This document shows positions 51,486 to 60,576 of a stretch of DNA of 64,000 nt, one piece after another. Numbering within the stretch: the first letter of the stretch is position 1; each line of letters opens with the position of its first letter. The position numbers and the translations under genes are program-made. This stretch comes from Flavobacterium fragile (GTDB lineage: Bacteria > Bacteroidota > Bacteroidia > Flavobacteriales > Flavobacteriaceae), in assembly GCF_023634865.1 (NCBI RefSeq), contig NZ_JAMLJN010000003.1, positions 124,001 to 188,000 of the forward strand, in the 5' to 3' direction. The notes beneath the pieces were generated by a model. That model was not told the DNA's origin. It worked only from the letters and a program-made list of their open reading frames with translations, and did no database searches.

Positions 51486-53750
51486 ATGGCATTTGATATT
51501 GAAATGATTGAAAAAGTATACGCCACCATGGCAGAACGAGTAGATAAAGCTCGTGATATAGTTGGGCGTCCATTGACTTTGTCTGAGAAAATTTTGTATT
51601 CGCATCTTTGGGAAGGAATGCCAACGCAAGCCTTCGCAAGAGGTAAAGATTATGTTGATTTTGCTCCCGATAGAGTGGCTTGTCAAGATGCAACAGCACA
51701 AATGGCCTTATTGCAATTTATGCATGCTGGAAAGAGTAAAGTTGCGGTTCCTACAACCGTACATTGCGACCATTTAATTCAAGCAAAATCGGGTGCAGAA
51801 GCTGATTTAGCTTTCGCCAATAAACAATCTAAAGAGGTTTTTGATTTCTTGTCCTCAGTATCTAATAAATACGGAATTGGATTTTGGAAACCGGGTTCGG
51901 GAATTATTCACCAAATCGTATTAGAGAATTATGCTTTTCCTGGAGGTTTAATGATTGGAACTGATTCTCATACTGTAAATGCTGGTGGTTTAGGAATGTT
52001 GGCTATTGGAGTTGGTGGTGCCGATGCGGTTGATGTTATGTCGGGTATGTCTTGGGAATTAAAATTTCCAAAGTTAATCGGAGTAAAATTAACGGGTAAA
52101 TTAAACGGTTGGACCGCACCAAAAGACGTTATTTTAAAAGTAGCTGATATTTTGACCGTAAAAGGCGGAACCGGTGCTATTGTAGAATATTTCGGAGAAG
52201 GTGCCGAATCGATGTCGTGTACCGGAAAAGGAACTATTTGTAATATGGGAGCTGAAATTGGAGCTACTACTTCCACTTTTGGATACGATGATTCAATGAG
52301 AAGATATTTAGCAGCAACAGGTCGTCAAGATGTTGTGAATGCAGCGGATAAAGTGGCTTCTTACTTAACCGCGGATGCCGAAGTTTATGCGAATCCAGAA
52401 AAATATTTTGACCAATTAATCGAAATCAATTTATCAGAATTAGAACCACACATTAACGGGCCTTTCACTCCAGATAGAGGAACACCAGTTTCCAAAATGA
52501 AAGCGGAAGCCGAAGCTAACGGATGGCCAATTAAAGTCGAATGGGGATTAATCGGTTCGTGTACCAATTCTTCTTACGAAGATATGTCGCGTGCTGCTTC
52601 CATTGTAAGACAAGCGGTGGCTCATGGCATTAAGCCTAAAGCAGAATTTGGGATTAACCCAGGTTCGGAACAAATTCGTTACACGATTGAACGAGATGGA
52701 ATTATTGCCGATTTCGAGAAAATGGGAACCAAAGTGTTTACGAATGCTTGCGGGCCTTGTATTGGACAATGGGATAGAGAAGGAGCGGACAAACAAGAAA
52801 AAAATACCATCGTACATTCGTTCAACCGTAACTTTTCAAAAAGAGCCGATGGAAATCCAAATACGCATGCTTTTGTAACTTCGCCAGAAATGGTAGCCGC
52901 TTTAGCGATTTCAGGTCGTTTGGATTTTAATCCCATAACAGATACTTTGATAAATGATAAAGGAGAAGCTGTAAAATTGAATCCCCCTTTTGGAGATGAA
53001 TTACCAACTAAAGGTTTTGATGTAAAAGATCCTGGATTTCAAGCACCAGCAGAGGATGGTTCTAATGTAGAAGTTGTGGTTTCTCCAACTTCAGACCGAT
53101 TACAATTGTTAGCGCCTTTTGATGCTTGGGATGGTAAAAATATTACAGGTGCCAAATTGTTAATCAAAGCGTTCGGGAAATGTACGACTGACCATATTTC
53201 GATGGCTGGACCTTGGTTACGTTTCCGTGGTCATTTGGATAATATTTCGAATAATATGTTGATTGGTGCGGAAAATGCATTTAATGGAAAAGCAAATTCG
53301 GTGAAAAATCAATTGACGGGAGCCTATGACGAAGTGCCTAAAGTACAAAGAGCTTATAAAGCAGCCGGAATTCCGTCGATTGTAGTGGGTGATCATAACT
53401 ATGGTGAAGGTTCTTCACGAGAGCATGCAGCTATGGAACCACGTTTTCTTGGTGTAAAAGCAGTTTTAGTGAAATCATTTGCTCGTATTCATGAAACGAA
53501 TTTGAAAAAACAAGGAATGTTAGCTTTAACTTTTGCCAACGAATCGGATTATGATAAAATTCAAGAAGATGATACCATCAATTTCTTAGATTTAACAGAA
53601 TTTGCTCCAGGAAAACCGCTGACATTAGAATTTGTTCATGCTGATGGTTCTAAAGATACAATTTTAGCGAATCACTCTTATAACGATAGCCAAATCGCTT
53701 GGTTTGTGGCGGGCTCGGCTTTAAATTTAATTGCGGCTGAAAAAGCATAG
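51486..53750 (+). CDS. Aconitate hydratase, mitochondrial-type
   Basis: A 754-aa aconitase of the mitochondrial (Aco2) type, with the three catalytic domains first and the swivel domain last. Cluster cysteines are in [17 protein letters not shown] and [11 protein letters not shown] (CxxC); substrate-binding residues appear in [21 protein letters not shown] and [19 protein letters not shown]. Length fits the mitochondrial form (about 750-780) rather than E. coli AcnA (about 890). Having AcnB and this enzyme side by side gives two TCA-cycle aconitases that differ in domain order and probably in oxidant resistance (inference). Confidence 0.95.
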   Translation: MAFDIEMIEKVYATMAERVDKARDIVGRPLTLSEKILYSHLWEGMPTQAFARGKDYVDFAPDRVACQDATAQMALLQFMHAGKSKVAVPTTVHCDHLIQAKSGAEADLAFANKQSKEVFDFLSSVSNKYGIGFWKPGSGIIHQIVLENYAFPGGLMIGTDSHTVNAGGLGMLAIGVGGADAVDVMSGMSWELKFPKLIGVKLTGKLNGWTAPKDVILKVADILTVKGGTGAIVEYFGEGAESMSCTGKGTICNMGAEIGATTSTFGYDDSMRRYLAATGRQDVVNAADKVASYLTADAEVYANPEKYFDQLIEINLSELEPHINGPFTPDRGTPVSKMKAEAEANGWPIKVEWGLIGSCTNSSYEDMSRAASIVRQAVAHGIKPKAEFGINPGSEQIRYTIERDGIIADFEKMGTKVFTNACGPCIGQWDREGADKQEKNTIVHSFNRNFSKRADGNPNTHAFVTSPEMVAALAISGRLDFNPITDTLINDKGEAVKLNPPFGDELPTKGFDVKDPGFQAPAEDGSNVEVVVSPTSDRLQLLAPFDAWDGKNITGAKLLIKAFGKCTTDHISMAGPWLRFRGHLDNISNNMLIGAENAFNGKANSVKNQLTGAYDEVPKVQRAYKAAGIPSIVVGDHNYGEGSSREHAAMEPRFLGVKAVLVKSFARIHETNLKKQGMLALTFANESDYDKIQEDDTINFLDLTEFAPGKPLTLEFVHADGSKDTILANHSYNDSQIAWFVAGSALNLIAAEKA

Positions 53751-53776
53751 TTAAATTTCGAATTTAAAATATTGTT

Positions 53777-53806
53777 AAAACTCCCTTTTTAAAGGGAGTT
53801 TTTTTT
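53777..53806 (+). terminator. Terminator after the second aconitase
   Basis: AACTCCCTTT-TT-AAAGGGAGTT, 10-bp stem with T run. Confidence 0.85.
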
Positions 53807-53848
53807 ATCTTGCAAACTCTTATCTGCAATCCATATAAAATAGTTCCA

Positions 53849-55060
53849 ATGAGGTTTACTTACATATTACTTTTTATTTTTTTTAGTTGTTCTTTATTTG
53901 CTCAAAAAACCATTAAACATACCGTGGTTTCGGGTGAATCTATTTATTCCATTGCTAAAAAGTATGATGTTAGTGAATCCGACATTTATGAATTAAATCC
54001 AAAAGCTAAAGGTGCTTTACTTCAATTGAAAACGGTTTTGTTGATTCCAAATAAGAAATCAAATTCTAAGACTTCAAAGGAAAAAGGGGGTACAAAAAAT
54101 GCAAATCCAGAGACTCATATCGTTGCTTCAGGTGAGTCCTTATATAAGATTGCCAAAATGTATGATATCAGCTTGGAAAAGTTAAAAGAATTGAATCCTG
54201 ATGTTAAGGCTGAAACTATGCAAATAGGTGATAAAATTGTAATTTCTGCCAAAAAAGAATCTGTTAAACCCAAAGTAAAAACATCAGAACAATTACAAGA
54301 ACCTGCTCAATCAGAGCAAAAGGTAGCACTTAAAGAAGAACAAAAAGAAAAGAAAAAGGAAGACCAAAAATTGGTGGTAAAACAAGAAACTGTTGAAACG
54401 TCACCACTAATCAACATAGATGCTAATTTGTGTATAGATGAAATAGGTAATCACGTACATACTGTTAGTAAAGGTGAAACCTTATATAAACTATCTAGAA
54501 AATATAAAGTTAGTGTTAGGGATTTGGAAGAAATGAATCCTGAAATAATAGCTAATTTACCTATTGGTTATGAAGTTATCGTTAAAAAAGGAAATTTAGA
54601 ATTAGTAAATCACCAAAATGAAGCTGAAAAAGCGCCAAAATTTGGAGAAGAAATCTCTCTTGAACATATGTCAAAAATTGATTTCTTAATTGCTAAAGCC
54701 TCTCAACATTTAGGTACGCGCTATAGAGGAGGTGGAACTTCAAGCGCTGGATTTGATTGCTCGGGTTTGATGTTTACCACTTTTAAGCACATCGATATGA
54801 CGCTGCCACGTTCTTCTAGTTCAATGGCTGTTGGTGCTGGGTATAAAATCGATAGGAGTCAGGCTAGAAAAGGCGATTTAATCTTTTTTACTACAAACGG
54901 AAGAGGAAGTATCAACCATGTAGGAATGATTACTGAGATTAACGGAGATGAAATTAAATTTATTCATTCTTCGGTTCAAGCGGGAGTTATAATTTCATCT
55001 ACGGAAGAACCTTATTATAAAAGACGTTTCATTCAAATTAATCGTGTTTTAGAAAACTAA
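53849..55060 (+). CDS. LysM x3 plus NlpC/P60 cell-wall hydrolase
   Basis: I start at 53849 (MRFTYILLFIFFSCSLFAQ, 403 codons), which opens a signal peptide; an extra 13 codons upstream overlap the terminator region. Three LysM domains follow: about 22-63 (IKHTVVSGESIYSIAKKYDV), about 98-140 (THIVASGESLYKIAKMYD) and about 202-245 (HVHTVSKGETLYKLSRKYKV). Between the second and third is a Lys/Glu-rich linker. The C-terminal NlpC/P60 domain (about 280-400) has Cys in FDCSGLM and His in INHVGMI. It should cleave peptide stems in peptidoglycan. Single gene. Confidence 0.92.
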   Translation: MRFTYILLFIFFSCSLFAQKTIKHTVVSGESIYSIAKKYDVSESDIYELNPKAKGALLQLKTVLLIPNKKSNSKTSKEKGGTKNANPETHIVASGESLYKIAKMYDISLEKLKELNPDVKAETMQIGDKIVISAKKESVKPKVKTSEQLQEPAQSEQKVALKEEQKEKKKEDQKLVVKQETVETSPLINIDANLCIDEIGNHVHTVSKGETLYKLSRKYKVSVRDLEEMNPEIIANLPIGYEVIVKKGNLELVNHQNEAEKAPKFGEEISLEHMSKIDFLIAKASQHLGTRYRGGGTSSAGFDCSGLMFTTFKHIDMTLPRSSSSMAVGAGYKIDRSQARKGDLIFFTTNGRGSINHVGMITEINGDEIKFIHSSVQAGVIISSTEEPYYKRRFIQINRVLEN

Positions 55061-55075
55061 TCGATGGTTTTCTAC

Positions 55076-55119
55076 ATGATATTTATCATTTTACTTCTAA
55101 CTGTTAGCCTGTAAATTCG
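55076..55119 (+). promoter_or_regulatory. ATGAT-N4-ATCAT operator with TAAATTCG box, MBL/rhodanese promoter
   Basis: ATGAT-ATTT-ATCAT spans 55076-55089 (centre 55082.5); TAAATTCG at 55112-55119 is a one-base variant of TAnnTTTG. Centre to last G is 36.5 bp, the same as at the three GTAAC sites and at 56874. Half-sites resemble the FNR consensus TTGAT-N4-ATCAA. A further inverted repeat, CGTAAC/GTTACG (55118-55137), lies between this box and the ATG. Confidence 0.6.
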
Positions 55120-55139
55120 TAACCTCTAAAAGTTACGTT

Positions 55140-56558
55140 ATGAAAGTAGAACAAATCTATACAGGTTGTATTGCGCATGCTGCTTATTATATAGAAAATA
55201 ATGGTGAAGCTGCTATTTTTGATCCATTACGTGAAGTCCAACCTTATATCGATCGTGCCAAAAAAGATAATGCCAAAATCAAATATGTTTTTGAAACCCA
55301 TTTTCATGCCGATTTTGTGAGCGGTCATTTGGATTTAAAAGCCAAAACGGGAGCTCAAATTGTATTTGGACCAACTGCAAAGCCTAATTATGAAGCTTTA
55401 ATTGCTGCTGATGGTCAAATTTTTACCATTGGAAATTATAAAATAAAAGCCATTCATACGCCTGGTCATACCATGGAAAGTACAACGTACTTGTTGATTG
55501 ATGAAAACGATAAGGAACACGGAATCATATCAGGTGATACCTTGTTTATTGGTGATGTTGGTCGCCCTGATTTGGCCCAACACGTAGTTGCCGATTTAAC
55601 TCAGGATAAATTAGCTCGCTTATTGTATCATTCACTCCGTGAAAAAATCTTGCCGCTTTCAGATGATTTAATTGTGTATCCCAATCATGGTGCGGGTAGT
55701 GCTTGTGGAAAAAACATGAGTAAAGAAACTACCGATACTTTAGGCAATCAAAAACGAACCAATTATGCGCTTCGACAAGATATGACAGAAGACGAGTTTG
55801 TAAATGAATTACTTACGGGATTGACAACGCCGCCAGGTTATTTTCCAAAAAATGTATTGCTAAATTTAAAAGGATATGAATCCTTGGATAAAGTAATTGA
55901 AAAAGCAAAGAAACCTCTACATCCAAATGATTTTGAAGCTTTAGCTAATGTTTCGGGCGCTTTAGTTTTGGATACTCGAAATGCCAATGATTTTGCAAAA
56001 GGCTTTATTCCAAATAGCATTAATATTGGAATCGATGGTAGTTTTGCTATGTGGGTTGGTGAGATGATTTCCGATATTAATCAAGCTATACTTTTAGTTA
56101 CAGAACCTGGTAGGGAAGAAGAATGTATGATTCGATTATCAAGAGTAGGATATGATAATACTATAGGGTATTTAGAAGGTGGATTTGCATCATGGAAACA
56201 ATCAGGTAAAGAAATTGATACTTTAAAAAGAATTTCAGGTAAAGAGTTGGAAGAGTGGTTCAATAAAGAGCAGGTTCTACTTTTTGATGTTCGTAAGAAA
56301 AGTGAATTTGATTCGGAACACCTGTTACATTCCGTCAATATTCCATTGAATCAATTGAATGCTAAGTTAGATAGTTTTCCTAAAGATAAATCCTTTGTGA
56401 TTTACTGCGCTGGAGGTTATCGCAGTATGATTGCAGCTTCCATTTTAAAACAAAGAGGATATGATAATTTTGTAGATGTTACAGGAGGATTTAATGAAAT
56501 TGCAAAAACTACTTCATTACCTAAAACAGAATATGTTTGTCCGAAGACTTTATTGTAA
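55140..56558 (+). CDS. MBL-fold / double rhodanese protein (CstB-like persulfide enzyme)
   Basis: A 472-aa three-domain protein. Residues 1-240 form a metallo-beta-lactamase domain of the persulfide-dioxygenase type (ETHFHADFVSGHLDLK, then IHTPGHTMEST and GDTLFIGDVGRPDL), with Phe where many MBLs have the last His of HxHxDH. Residues 268-360 form a rhodanese-like domain without a catalytic Cys (ILLVTEPGREEECM at the active-site loop). Residues 375-465 form a second rhodanese with Cys in VIYCAGGYRS. The MBL, pseudo-rhodanese, rhodanese order is that of CstB, which oxidises persulfides. It likely acts in the cytoplasm on sulfide-derived sulfur. It is controlled by its own operator. Confidence 0.9.
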   Translation: MKVEQIYTGCIAHAAYYIENNGEAAIFDPLREVQPYIDRAKKDNAKIKYVFETHFHADFVSGHLDLKAKTGAQIVFGPTAKPNYEALIAADGQIFTIGNYKIKAIHTPGHTMESTTYLLIDENDKEHGIISGDTLFIGDVGRPDLAQHVVADLTQDKLARLLYHSLREKILPLSDDLIVYPNHGAGSACGKNMSKETTDTLGNQKRTNYALRQDMTEDEFVNELLTGLTTPPGYFPKNVLLNLKGYESLDKVIEKAKKPLHPNDFEALANVSGALVLDTRNANDFAKGFIPNSINIGIDGSFAMWVGEMISDINQAILLVTEPGREEECMIRLSRVGYDNTIGYLEGGFASWKQSGKEIDTLKRISGKELEEWFNKEQVLLFDVRKKSEFDSEHLLHSVNIPLNQLNAKLDSFPKDKSFVIYCAGGYRSMIAASILKQRGYDNFVDVTGGFNEIAKTTSLPKTEYVCPKTLL

Positions 56559-56596
56559 AAAAAGAGGCTGTTTCACTAAGAATACAGCCTCTTTTT
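56559..56596. terminator. Bidirectional terminator between MBL/rhodanese gene and ydcH
   Basis: AAAAGAGGCTGT pairs with ACAGCCTCTTTT over 12 bp around a 12-nt loop, with A and T runs on both sides. Confidence 0.8.
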
Positions 56597-56610
56597 CTGA
56601 CCAAATCAAT

Positions 56611-56847
56611 CTAATTATTTTTTAGGAAATTATAAATTTCATCTTTAAGAAACACACGATCTTTTCTAAGTTGTGATAATTCATCATCCATAGCTAATTC
56701 TTCATCGGTTTCAATTTTATAGATTTTTTCGTCTAATTCTGTGTACGAGTGCACTAATACTTGAAATTCATCATTATGATGATACAAGTCTTTAATCTTG
56801 TCTGCGAACTCAGGAAAATCTTGGTAAATAGGATGTTTGGTTATCAT
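56611..56847 (-). CDS. YdcH / DUF465 family protein
   Basis: A 78-aa, largely helical protein with the DUF465 pattern: HPIYQDFPEFADKIKDLYHHND, EFQVLVHSYTELDEKIYKIE and a C-terminal LSQLRKDRVFLKDEIYNFLK. The motif 'LK-x-x-RLxLKDEI' is recognisable. Its function is unknown. It is convergent with the MBL/rhodanese gene and shares with it an operator of the ATGAT-N4-ATCAT type, so the two genes may respond to the same signal. Confidence 0.85.
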   Translation of the reverse strand: MITKHPIYQDFPEFADKIKDLYHHNDEFQVLVHSYTELDEKIYKIETDEELAMDDELSQLRKDRVFLKDEIYNFLKNN

Positions 56848-56873
56848 AATTTTACTTTTTAAATTTCTATACT

Positions 56874-56917
56874 CGAAGTTACTACTAAAAAAAATGATTA
56901 CATATGATAATTATCAT
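56874..56917 (-). promoter_or_regulatory. ATGAT-N4-ATCAT operator with TAACTTCG box, ydcH promoter
   Basis: ATGAT-AATT-ATCAT at 56904-56917 (centre 56910.5) is a perfect 14-bp palindrome. On the minus strand TAACTTCG runs 56881-56874; centre to last G is 36.5 bp. The inferred start near 56869 leaves 22 nt before the ATG at 56847. This mirrors the arrangement at 55076-55119, even to the C in TTCG. Confidence 0.62.
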
Positions 56918-56929
56918 TTTTAAAAAAAA

Positions 56930-57604
56930 TCACCTAATTTGTTCTATTGTAAAATAACTATCAACTTTATTTTTTATTAGATCAACAGATAGTAGATTGG
57001 CATCGAAGTAAAATTCAATAGTGTCACCCGTATTCAGTTGAATTAGATTTTCTGCAGAACGAACTGGGGGAGTAACATTAATTTCTGTAATAACTACAGT
57101 AATTCCAATATTCGCAAAATTATTTCTAGCTATAATCGTTCCATTTTTACGGATGGAGATGCCGAAGTTGGTTGCTACAGCTACAGTACCTCCAGCTTTT
57201 ATTTGAGAATACACTCTGTAAATTCCGGGTTGTTTTGCGGTATATGTAGCTGATGTAACATCATATTCATCATTTAAGTCAATTTCTTCTGCGTTGAATG
57301 TTATTTTTGCTTCACTACTTAATAATGATAAACTTACTAGAGAACCTGCGTCTTGAGCAAAACTACCTTTTACAACGGTTTTTAGTGTATTGTTAATAAG
57401 GTTACTAGGAGTTGTTTTTTTTACCACACCATTTGCGTCAGTTAGTATAACACCGTCTGTTGGGACATTCCCATTGTTAATGGTTCTAATTCTGAGTTCT
57501 CCGTTAATATCTAAATCTTTCGTAGGAGCGTCGGTTCCAATGCCTACTTGAGAAAATCCATGGATTCCCAAAAGTATCAATGAGATAAGTAGAAAAGTTC
57601 TCAT
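56930..57604 (-). CDS. Secreted fibre-like protein with C1q/TNF-like C-terminus
   Basis: A 224-aa protein with a signal peptide (MRTFLLISLILLGIHGFSQ) and the Bacteroidota fibre start VGIGTDAPTKDLDINGELRI (residues 20-39), a beta-strand repeat also used in tail-fibre-like surface proteins. Residues 85-224 carry a jelly-roll-like pattern: VKGSFAQDAGSLVSLSLLSS, FNAEEIDLNDEYDV, YTAKQPGIYRVYSQIKAGG, SIRKNGTIIARNNFA and IQLNTGDTIEFYFDAN, which resembles C1q/TNF domains used for binding surfaces or glycans. The ligand is unknown. It is adjacent to an interrupted gene starting with the same VGIGTDAP motif. Confidence 0.75.
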   Translation of the reverse strand: MRTFLLISLILLGIHGFSQVGIGTDAPTKDLDINGELRIRTINNGNVPTDGVILTDANGVVKKTTPSNLINNTLKTVVKGSFAQDAGSLVSLSLLSSEAKITFNAEEIDLNDEYDVTSATYTAKQPGIYRVYSQIKAGGTVAVATNFGISIRKNGTIIARNNFANIGITVVITEINVTPPVRSAENLIQLNTGDTIEFYFDANLLSVDLIKNKVDSYFTIEQIR

Positions 57605-57752
57605 GAGAAGTAATTTAAATTAGTGAAATAGATATATCTCTTAACAAAAGTACAAAAATAAACAAACATTTTAATGGTATGATTATCAGTTTTATAAGTG
57701 GTTTTTATTTGAATTGTTATGATACAAAATCTATACAATAGGTTTTTAAATG

Positions 57753-57779
57753 AAAAAATCCTCATATAGAGGATTTTTA
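57753..57779 (-). terminator. Terminator after the interrupted fibre gene
   Basis: AAAAATCCTC-ATATA-GAGGATTTTT, perfect 10-bp stem, oriented for the minus-strand gene ending at 57825. Confidence 0.85.
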
Positions 57780-57824
57780 ATTTATTGTATTTTAGATAAT
57801 TGCATTAAGTGGAAATAATATTTC

Positions 57825-58889
57825 TTAGAAAATCCTACGCGCTGTTAGAATAATTTTTCTGTTGCTTCCAATTTCCATTCCCCACCATTTTAATTCATAC
57901 AATCTATCGGCACTTCCATTATTGAAATTTAAATTAAGGGTCATCACATCAGGGGTAACAGATGACCAAAGTACATCACCATTTCCTAGACTAATTGAGC
58001 TTCCGTTGTTTATTGAAACCTCAGTACCATCTTCGTATTGAACTGCTAACAATTCATTCAATGTATAAGTTATCGTTTTAGTACTACCTGAAAAATTGTA
58101 TAGTTTAGGCAAATAATAATTGTTAAGAGTTGCTCCCACTAGTGACATTTGAAGTCCATCGATTACGGGTAAGGGAGTCAAACTATTAGTGGTAACATAA
58201 TCATTTAGGTTAAATGAGGATAGATCAGCTTGAGTTTTTGGAATTGTATAAGAGACAGCTATGATTTCTCCGACTTTTAAATTACCGCCTCCTACTTGAA
58301 TTGTACAACTTTGCCCTCCAACTGTGATACTGAAACTAGTAGGTGTTGGGCTAGAAACCGTTGGTGTTCCTGATACTGAAAAAACCATGTTTCCTCCGCC
58401 TAATTCAAAATTTCCTGCTTGCAATGATAATGTTAATCCGTTAACAGGTCCAATCGTTTGTGCGGCATAAGAACCTGTGTTACCTCCAACGTAAGGAATA
58501 GTTACAATACCTGTGTAAGTAACTCCTGATGTATAAACGGAAGGAGTTAAAATAGCTTCGTTACACGATAAATTAGTTATTGTGCCTGTAGTTGTTGTTG
58601 TATTGTATAAACCTCTCCATTGTACTCCATCCCAGTAATGAAAACCTTGTTTGTAATTTCCGTTATCGGCTATTAAGTACACTAATTGCCCATTTACTTC
58701 TCCATTAACAGATAATGAATTTACTCTGGGAGTTAAAATTCCATCTTTAGAATCAACAGTACCTGGGTTTGTAATATGATTTTTTGCTCGTACATCTAAA
58801 CTTGTTTGAGGTGCGTCAGTACCAATTCCAACCTATGCCACTAAATTATTTATTGTTAAAATGAATGCTAATAGAAAAATTTTTCTCAT
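57825..58889 (-). pseudogene. Fibre-like surface protein gene interrupted by an in-frame TAG
   Basis: From the ATG at 58889 the frame reads MRKIFLLAFILTINNLVA, then TAG (58833-58835), then VGIGTDAPQTSLDVRAKNH, and continues open to 57825. A normal copy should have Gln after VA, as in the neighbour's FSQVGIGTDAP, so a single CAG-to-TAG change would explain the stop. The next in-frame ATG (58682) would skip the signal peptide and fibre start, so I treat the gene as broken. The remaining body has a chitin-type 'GxHYWDGVQWR' motif (GFHYWDGVQWRGLY) and four Ig/beta-rich segments with FNNGSADRLYELKWWGMEI near the end. Sequencing error or suppression are alternatives. Confidence 0.7.
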
Positions 58890-59020
58890 GATTGTGTTGT
58901 TGTTATGTTTTACTATAAAATTAAAAAAAATATCGTAAATAATGAGTAAAGTTTTTGTCTTTCAACAAAATCACAAATTATGATGTATTGTTAAACTCAT
59001 TTTGGTTGGTATGTTTAAAA

Positions 59021-59048
59021 AAAAATATCCTTACTAATGCAAGGATAT
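59021..59048 (-). terminator. Terminator after rimO
   Basis: ATATCCTT-N8-AAGGATAT, 8-bp stem, followed on the minus strand by a T run of nine. Confidence 0.7.
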
Positions 59049-59073
59049 GTGAATGTTTAGAATATTAAAAATT

Positions 59074-60375
59074 TTAAATAGGCTCAGCATACAAATCAAA
59101 TTCTGTGGCATCAATTATTTTTAGATTTACAAAATCACCCGTTTTTAAGTAGTATTTAGTAGCGTCTACTAATACTTCATTGTCTACATCTGGACTATCA
59201 AATTCGGTTCTACCAATAAAATATTGACCTTCTTTTCTGTCAATAACGCATTTGAATACTTTTCCAATTTTTTCCTGATTTAAATCCCATGAAATTTGCG
59301 ATTGTAAATCCATAATTTCGGCAGCACGTGCTTGTTTTACTTCTTGTGGCACATCGTCTTCTAAAGCAAAAGCACCTGTGTTTTCTTCATGAGAATACGT
59401 AAAGCATCCCAAACGTTCAAATTTCATTTCTTGAACCCAATCCCGTAGGATTTCAAAATCTTCTTGTGTTTCTCCGGGATACCCCACAATTAATGTAGTT
59501 CTAATGGCAATACCAGGAACTCTTTCTCTAAATTCTTGTAATAATTTAGTCGTTTTCTCTTTAGTTGTTCCACGTTTCATTGATTTTAAAATATCATCTG
59601 AAATATGTTGTAACGGAATATCAATATAATTACAAATTTTTGGTTCGCGTTTCATTACGTCTAATACGTCCATTGGGAAACCACTTGGGAAAGCATAATG
59701 TAAACGAATCCACTCAATTCCTTCAACTTTAACTAGGTTTTCTAGTAATTCGGCAAGATTGCGTTTTTTGTATAAATCTAATCCGTAATAAGTTAAATCT
59801 TGGGCAATTAAAATTAATTCTTTAACTCCTTTTTTAGCTAAACCTTCCGCTTCTTTAACTAATTTTTCAATAGGTTGCGAAACGTGTTTTCCACGCATTA
59901 AAGGAATTGCACAAAAACTACAAGGTCTATCACATCCTTCTGCAATTTTTAAATAGGCATAGTTTTTTGGAGTTGTAGTTAAACGTTCTCCTAATAATTC
60001 GTGTTTGTAATCAGCCCCTAAAGCTTTCAATAAAAGAGGTAATTCTGTAGTTCCAAAATATTGGTCAACATCAGGAATTTCCTTTTCTAAATCAGGACGG
60101 TATCTTTCAGATAAACATCCAGTAACAAACACTTTGTCTACTAAACCTTGATCTTTTTTATCCACATATTCCAAAATCGTATTCACCGATTCTTCCTTTG
60201 CATTGTCAATAAAACCACAAGTATTAATTACCACGATATTACCTTCTTCTTCGTGTGCTACTTCTTTACCGTTTGCCTTTAATTGTCCCATTAACACTTC
60301 ACTATCGTAAGTATTTTTAGAACATCCAAGAGTAATTACATTGATTTTATTTTTCTTTAACGATTTGGTTCTCAT
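59074..60375 (-). CDS. rimO: Ribosomal protein S12 methylthiotransferase
   Basis: I start at 60375 (MRTKSLKKNKINVITLGCSK, 433 codons); the frame's upstream ATG at 60396 would lie at the promoter box. The N-terminal MTTase domain has the cluster cysteines in TLGCSKNTYDSEVLMG, NTCGFIDNAKEES and VTGCLSERYRPDL. The radical-SAM motif is EGCDRPCSFCAIPLMRG (CxxxCxxC). A TRAM domain closes the protein. It adds a methylthio group to an Asp of ribosomal protein S12. A TAATTTTG box lies just upstream on the minus strand (60401-60394). Confidence 0.95.
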   Translation of the reverse strand: MRTKSLKKNKINVITLGCSKNTYDSEVLMGQLKANGKEVAHEEEGNIVVINTCGFIDNAKEESVNTILEYVDKKDQGLVDKVFVTGCLSERYRPDLEKEIPDVDQYFGTTELPLLLKALGADYKHELLGERLTTTPKNYAYLKIAEGCDRPCSFCAIPLMRGKHVSQPIEKLVKEAEGLAKKGVKELILIAQDLTYYGLDLYKKRNLAELLENLVKVEGIEWIRLHYAFPSGFPMDVLDVMKREPKICNYIDIPLQHISDDILKSMKRGTTKEKTTKLLQEFRERVPGIAIRTTLIVGYPGETQEDFEILRDWVQEMKFERLGCFTYSHEENTGAFALEDDVPQEVKQARAAEIMDLQSQISWDLNQEKIGKVFKCVIDRKEGQYFIGRTEFDSPDVDNEVLVDATKYYLKTGDFVNLKIIDATEFDLYAEPI

Positions 60376-60393
60376 GCTTTTAATTTTGAGGTG

Positions 60394-60401
60394 CAAAATT
60401 A
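60394..60401 (-). promoter_or_regulatory. -7 box for rimO
   Basis: On the minus strand this reads TAATTTTG, 18 bp before the ATG at 60375. No clear -33 TTG is seen. Confidence 0.45.
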
Positions 60402-60452
60402 CATAAAATAATTAGTAAAAGCACCAGCGTTTTGTAATTTTTTGATGGTTTG

Positions 60453-60510
60453 ATTCCGCTGTCCGCTATATTCGCTTAGGCGGGATGTCGCTCCCATCGG
60501 GGCTATAAGT
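60453..60510. repeat. GC-rich intergenic element, probable dispersed repeat
   Basis: CCGCTGTCCGCTATATTCGC, then TTAGGCGGGATGTCGCTCC and CATCGGGGCTATAA stand out from the AT-rich surroundings and contain short internal inversions (CCGC/GCGG, CCC/GGG). It encodes nothing and has no tRNA clover-leaf. No second copy is in the window, so repetition is assumed from its resemblance to GC-rich intergenic elements of flavobacterial genomes. Confidence 0.4.
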
Positions 60511-60524
60511 TATGGTTTGGGTAT

Positions 60525-60559
60525 AAAAAAAACCACTTCGGTTGAAGAAGTGGTTTTTT
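60525..60559 (-). terminator. Terminator after FadL-like porin gene
   Basis: CCACTTC-N7-GAAGTGG with flanking A and T runs, 18 bp past the stop at 60577. Confidence 0.8.
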
Positions 60560-60576
60560 ATAGTTATTGAATCGTA

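Noticed and set aside
55118-55137. CGTAAC-N8-GTTACG as a fourth site of the GTAAC-N4-GTTAC type
   Set aside because: The gap is 8 rather than 4 bp and it lies between the -7 box and the ATG, so it does not share the operator geometry.
60453-60510. tRNA or rRNA fragment
   Set aside because: GC-rich but with no acceptor stem, T-loop sequence or clover-leaf pairing.
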